Assembly (NCBI GenBank): GCA_013002375.1 | Contig: JABDJW010000016.1 | Location: 1 to 24,207 of the forward strand | DNA: 24,207 nt | DNA from: Acidimicrobiales bacterium | Lineage (GTDB): Bacteria > Actinomycetota > Acidimicrobiia > Acidimicrobiales > SHLQ01 | Direction of reading: 5' to 3' | In this document: positions 22,363 to 24,207 of the stretch, in pieces | How positions within the stretch are numbered: position 1 is the first letter of the stretch | How the letters are laid out: each line of letters starts with the position of its first letter | Made by a program: the position numbers and the translations under genes | Notes under the pieces: generated by a model | The model's database searches: none | Told to the model about the DNA's origin: nothing | What the model saw: the letters and a program-made list of their open reading frames with translations, nothing else

Positions 22363-23460
22363 TCAGTTCACGCGGACTTCGTAGTACAGGTTGGCGGCGT
22401 CGTCGAAGTCGTGGGTGACGAAGGACTCGAAGCCGGCGTCGCGGACCAGCGCCTCGGCCCGGGCCGGATGGAGACCGAGGGTGCCCAGGCCCATGCCGTC
22501 CGGTTCGGACATCGCCGATTGCAGGCAGGAGGTGACCGAGAACCCGTAGTACAGCGCCAGCAGTGGGTGGCCGTTGTCGGTCTCGAAGTCGCCGCTCGAT
22601 CGGATGTCCTTGATCAACCAGGTTCCGTGCGGGGCGATGGCCCGTCGGATGGCCGTCGCGGTGCGGTCGGGATGGGCCATGTCGTGCAGGCAGTCGAAGG
22701 TGAGGATGAAGTCGACGTCGCCGGTTGGCTCGAGGTCTTCGCCACCGGCCTCGACGAAGCTCACGTTGGTGAGACCCATCGTGGCCGCCCGCTCGCGGGC
22801 CAGCGCGACCGCAGCGGCGGATGGGTCGTACCCGACGCAGGTTGCGTTCGGAAACGCTTCGGCCAGCGTGGTGAGCATGACCCCGCCGCCACAGCCGACG
22901 TCGACCACCGAGGCGCCGGCCTCGAGCTTGGCGACGACACCATCGAGGCCGGGCAGGATGACCGACGTGAGCGCGAGGCGCGACCACGGGCCGGTCATGC
23001 GGGCCAGCCCGGCGGCTGCAGCCGGCCCCTGTTGCTCGTACGTGACACCGATGCCGGTGCGAAAGGCCTCGGCGATCTGGTCGACGACCGCCGGCTCGGT
23101 GCCGCCCCGAAAGGCCCCGACCGCGAAGGCCAGGCTGTCAGCTTCGTGGGCCAAGACTTCGGCGCCGACATCGGTGAGTTCGAAGGTGCCGTCGACGTGG
23201 TCGAGGAGGCCGGCCGCGGCTTGGCCATACAGCCACTCGCGGACGAAGCGCTCGTGGAGGCCGGTCGCGTCAGCAACGGCGTCGCTCGTCATTGGACCGG
23301 CACCGGCCATCGTCGAGTACAGCCCGAGTCGGTCGCCGAGGTGGATCATCAGCGACACCTGCTCGCCCATCTTGTAGGTCCAGACCCGGAGCCCGAACTT
23401 GCGGACGGCATCGGGATCGACGGTGCGGGCGGTGGTTTCGGTCAGGGGTTGATCGGGCAT
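22363..23460 (-). CDS. SAM-dependent methyltransferase with N-terminal winged-helix domain
   Basis: 365 residues from the ATG at 23458-23460; the frame is open well upstream but that part is antisense to hsp20. Residues ~20-110 form a winged-helix dimerisation domain typical of O-methyltransferase-like proteins (TGLHERFVREWLYGQAAAGL, then GTFELTDVGAEVLA). The SAM loop VVDVGCGGG is at 185-193, with CVGYDPS as the acidic strand and DFILTFDCLHDMAHP as the post-II motif. The late LIKDIRSSGDFETDNGHPL block is common in actinobacterial class I methyltransferases of unknown substrate. Whether it methylates a small molecule is inference. It is divergent from the heat-shock gene at 23605. Confidence 0.88.
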   Translation of the reverse strand: MPDQPLTETTARTVDPDAVRKFGLRVWTYKMGEQVSLMIHLGDRLGLYSTMAGAGPMTSDAVADATGLHERFVREWLYGQAAAGLLDHVDGTFELTDVGAEVLAHEADSLAFAVGAFRGGTEPAVVDQIAEAFRTGIGVTYEQQGPAAAAGLARMTGPWSRLALTSVILPGLDGVVAKLEAGASVVDVGCGGGVMLTTLAEAFPNATCVGYDPSAAAVALARERAATMGLTNVSFVEAGGEDLEPTGDVDFILTFDCLHDMAHPDRTATAIRRAIAPHGTWLIKDIRSSGDFETDNGHPLLALYYGFSVTSCLQSAMSEPDGMGLGTLGLHPARAEALVRDAGFESFVTHDFDDAANLYYEVRVN

Positions 23461-23516
23461 GGGCCTCACCCTGCCATAGCTCCTGCCGAGCGGTCGAAAT
23501 CGCGGAAGAGAGGAGG

Positions 23517-23544
23517 TTGACGACCGAGCAAAGTTGAGTATACT
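23517..23544 (+). promoter_or_regulatory. hsp20 promoter
   Basis: TTGACG (23517-23522) and TATACT (23539-23544) are spaced by 16 bp, close to the housekeeping-sigma consensus and the best promoter in the window. The -10 box lies inside the HAIR operator, so repressor binding would block RNA polymerase. Confidence 0.7.
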
Positions 23545-23553
23545 GCACTCAAG
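23533..23553 (+). promoter_or_regulatory. HAIR inverted repeat (HspR operator)
   Basis: TTGAGT (23534-23539) and ACTCAA (23547-23552) are separated by 7 nt, with a G on the 3' side completing one half of the known HAIR consensus CTTGAGT-N7-ACTCAAG (13 of 14 positions). HspR represses heat-shock genes through this site together with DnaK in Streptomyces and mycobacteria. It predicts heat induction of hsp20. Confidence 0.85.
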
Positions 23554-23604
23554 AAACCTGAAGTACCTGCTACCGGAACCATATACCAAAGGAGTGGTGA
23601 ACCG

Positions 23605-24006
23605 ATGTTGATGCGATTCGATCCTTTCCAGGACTTCCCCCGGCCCGTGACCGGCACCCGCCGTCAGCCGGTCTCGATGCCCATGGATGCCTATCGCGAC
23701 GGGGAAGAGGTGCACATCTGGATCGATGTGCCGGGCGTGCGCGAAGTCGACCTCGACGTCACGGTCGAGAAGTCGGCGCTCACGGTGACCGCCGAGCGGT
23801 CCTGGGAGCCGTCGGAGTCGATGCAAGTCCTGGCCAGCGAGCGGCCTCAGGGTAAGTTCAGCCGCACCTTCCAGCTCGGCGACAACCTCGACACCGAAGG
23901 CATGCAGGCCGACTACGACGATGGGGTCTTGCACCTCACCGTGCCGGTGGCCGACAAGGCGAAGCCCCGCAAGGTTCAGATCGGCCGCAAGGCGCTCGCC
24001 GGCTAG
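23605..24006 (+). CDS. Hsp20/alpha-crystallin small heat-shock protein
   Basis: 133 residues, the usual length. The start is MLMRFDPFQDFPRP, with AAAGGAG 10 nt upstream. The alpha-crystallin domain runs from about 25 to 120, with PMDAYRDGEEVHIWIDVPGV at the front and the family's closing DDGVLHLTVPV followed by a basic tail (KAKPRKVQIG). It is an ATP-independent chaperone that holds unfolding proteins in large oligomers in the cytoplasm. The promoter carries a HAIR operator overlapping its -10 box, so it belongs to the HspR regulon. The gene stands alone, with a strong inverted repeat beginning 25 nt after its stop. Confidence 0.95.
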   Translation: MLMRFDPFQDFPRPVTGTRRQPVSMPMDAYRDGEEVHIWIDVPGVREVDLDVTVEKSALTVTAERSWEPSESMQVLASERPQGKFSRTFQLGDNLDTEGMQADYDDGVLHLTVPVADKAKPRKVQIGRKALAG

Positions 24007-24030
24007 CGCCGGTGGCCGGGGCCCGGTGCG

Positions 24031-24062
24031 TCGTCTCCGCTTCGTCTCCCGAGCGGAGACGA
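24031..24062. repeat. Strong inverted repeat after hsp20 / before the last gene
   Basis: TCGTCTCCGCT (24031-24041) and AGCGGAGACGA (24052-24062) are perfect 11-bp arms with a 10-nt loop; CGTCTCC also recurs in the loop as a direct repeat. It may be a U-less terminator for hsp20, or an operator for the next gene, since the right arm abuts that gene's TACGTT box. Confidence 0.6.
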
Positions 24063-24063
24063 G

Positions 24064-24069
24064 TACGTT
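24064..24069 (+). promoter_or_regulatory. -10 box (TACGTT), probable leaderless start
   Basis: TACGTT ends 6 nt before the ATG at 24076. The inverted repeat at 24031-24062 occupies the -35/spacer region, so a repressor bound there would control this promoter. Confidence 0.4.
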
Positions 24070-24075
24070 GGGTTG

Positions 24076-24207
24076 ATGCGCTCGATCGATCATCGAACCC
24101 GGCTCCAGAAGGACACGGTTGATCTCTCGTTCGAGCAAGTGGTCGATGAGGTTCTGCCCGCGGCCATCGCCTCCTACGGCGATCTTGCGGCCCGCGGTAT
24201 CGCCTAC
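24076..24207 (+). CDS. Hypothetical protein, N-terminal part only
   Basis: An open frame of 44 codons runs from an ATG to the right edge of the window. It starts MRSIDHRTRLQKDTVDLSFE and continues with QVVDEVLPAAIASYGDLA. The start is supported by the leaderless -10 box just upstream. I do not recognise a family from this short segment. The unusual inverted repeat in its promoter suggests specific regulation. Confidence 0.55.
   Translation, partial: MRSIDHRTRLQKDTVDLSFEQVVDEVLPAAIASYGDLAARGIAY

Noticed and set aside
22340..22987. Upstream extension of the RRM gene frame
   Set aside because: It overlaps the methyltransferase gene in another frame and is Arg/Gly-rich shadow sequence; the RRM starts cleanly at 22339.
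23461..24138. Upstream extension of the methyltransferase frame
   Set aside because: It is antisense to hsp20 and its promoter; the ATG at 23460 begins the conserved protein.

Overview
The window is high-GC, densely packed bacterial DNA with short intergenic gaps, ATGA/GTGA start-stop overlaps and several probable leaderless promoters (TANNNT placed 6-7 nt before an ATG). Together with the gene families present (F420-type Ddn-like reductase, MDMPI-fold thiol enzyme, FadD-type ligase, CFA synthase, HspR-type operator), this points to an actinobacterium, plausibly Acidimicrobiia or a relative. That placement is inference. No rRNA, tRNA, CRISPR array or intact mobile element was recognised.

Left part (1-5472): a minus-strand operon encodes a PhyH dioxygenase, a Gfo/Idh/MocA oxidoreductase, a 25-codon GNAT remnant and a beta-lactamase-fold nuclease cut by the window edge. 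Divergent from it is a plus-strand group: DUF1330, Ddn-like reductase, LarE sulfur transferase and a quinone oxidoreductase.

Middle (5480-13694): a stand-alone LigD-type polymerase domain and an acyl-CoA ligase lie on minus. An MDMPI-fold enzyme and a glutamate-cysteine ligase lie on plus, and the ligase converges on a glutathione synthetase (gshB) on minus. This is an apparent glutathione pathway in a lineage where mycothiol is the norm. A second quinone oxidoreductase and a cyclopropane-fatty-acid synthase follow.

Most notable (13698-16450, minus): a cytochrome P450 is followed by a linalool dehydratase/isomerase (LDI)-like gene whose reading frame is interrupted by exactly two TGA codons, nine codons apart. 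They fall where the family has its two catalytic cysteines. A hairpin with a GGUCU loop starts its loop 18 nt after the second TGA, resembling the E. coli fdhF SECIS. I read this as one 492-residue protein with two selenocysteines, not as two broken ORFs.

Right part (16513-24207): enoyl-CoA hydratase (+), a serpin lipoprotein plus membrane protein operon (-), a cytoplasmic sulfatase (-), a lysophospholipid acyltransferase (+), an RRM protein and a methyltransferase (-), an Hsp20 gene under a HAIR/HspR operator (+), and a partial unknown gene. Two further gene remnants (ABC ATPase C-terminus, deacetylase C-terminus) flank the acyltransferase, so this part has been rearranged by deletion or insertion.
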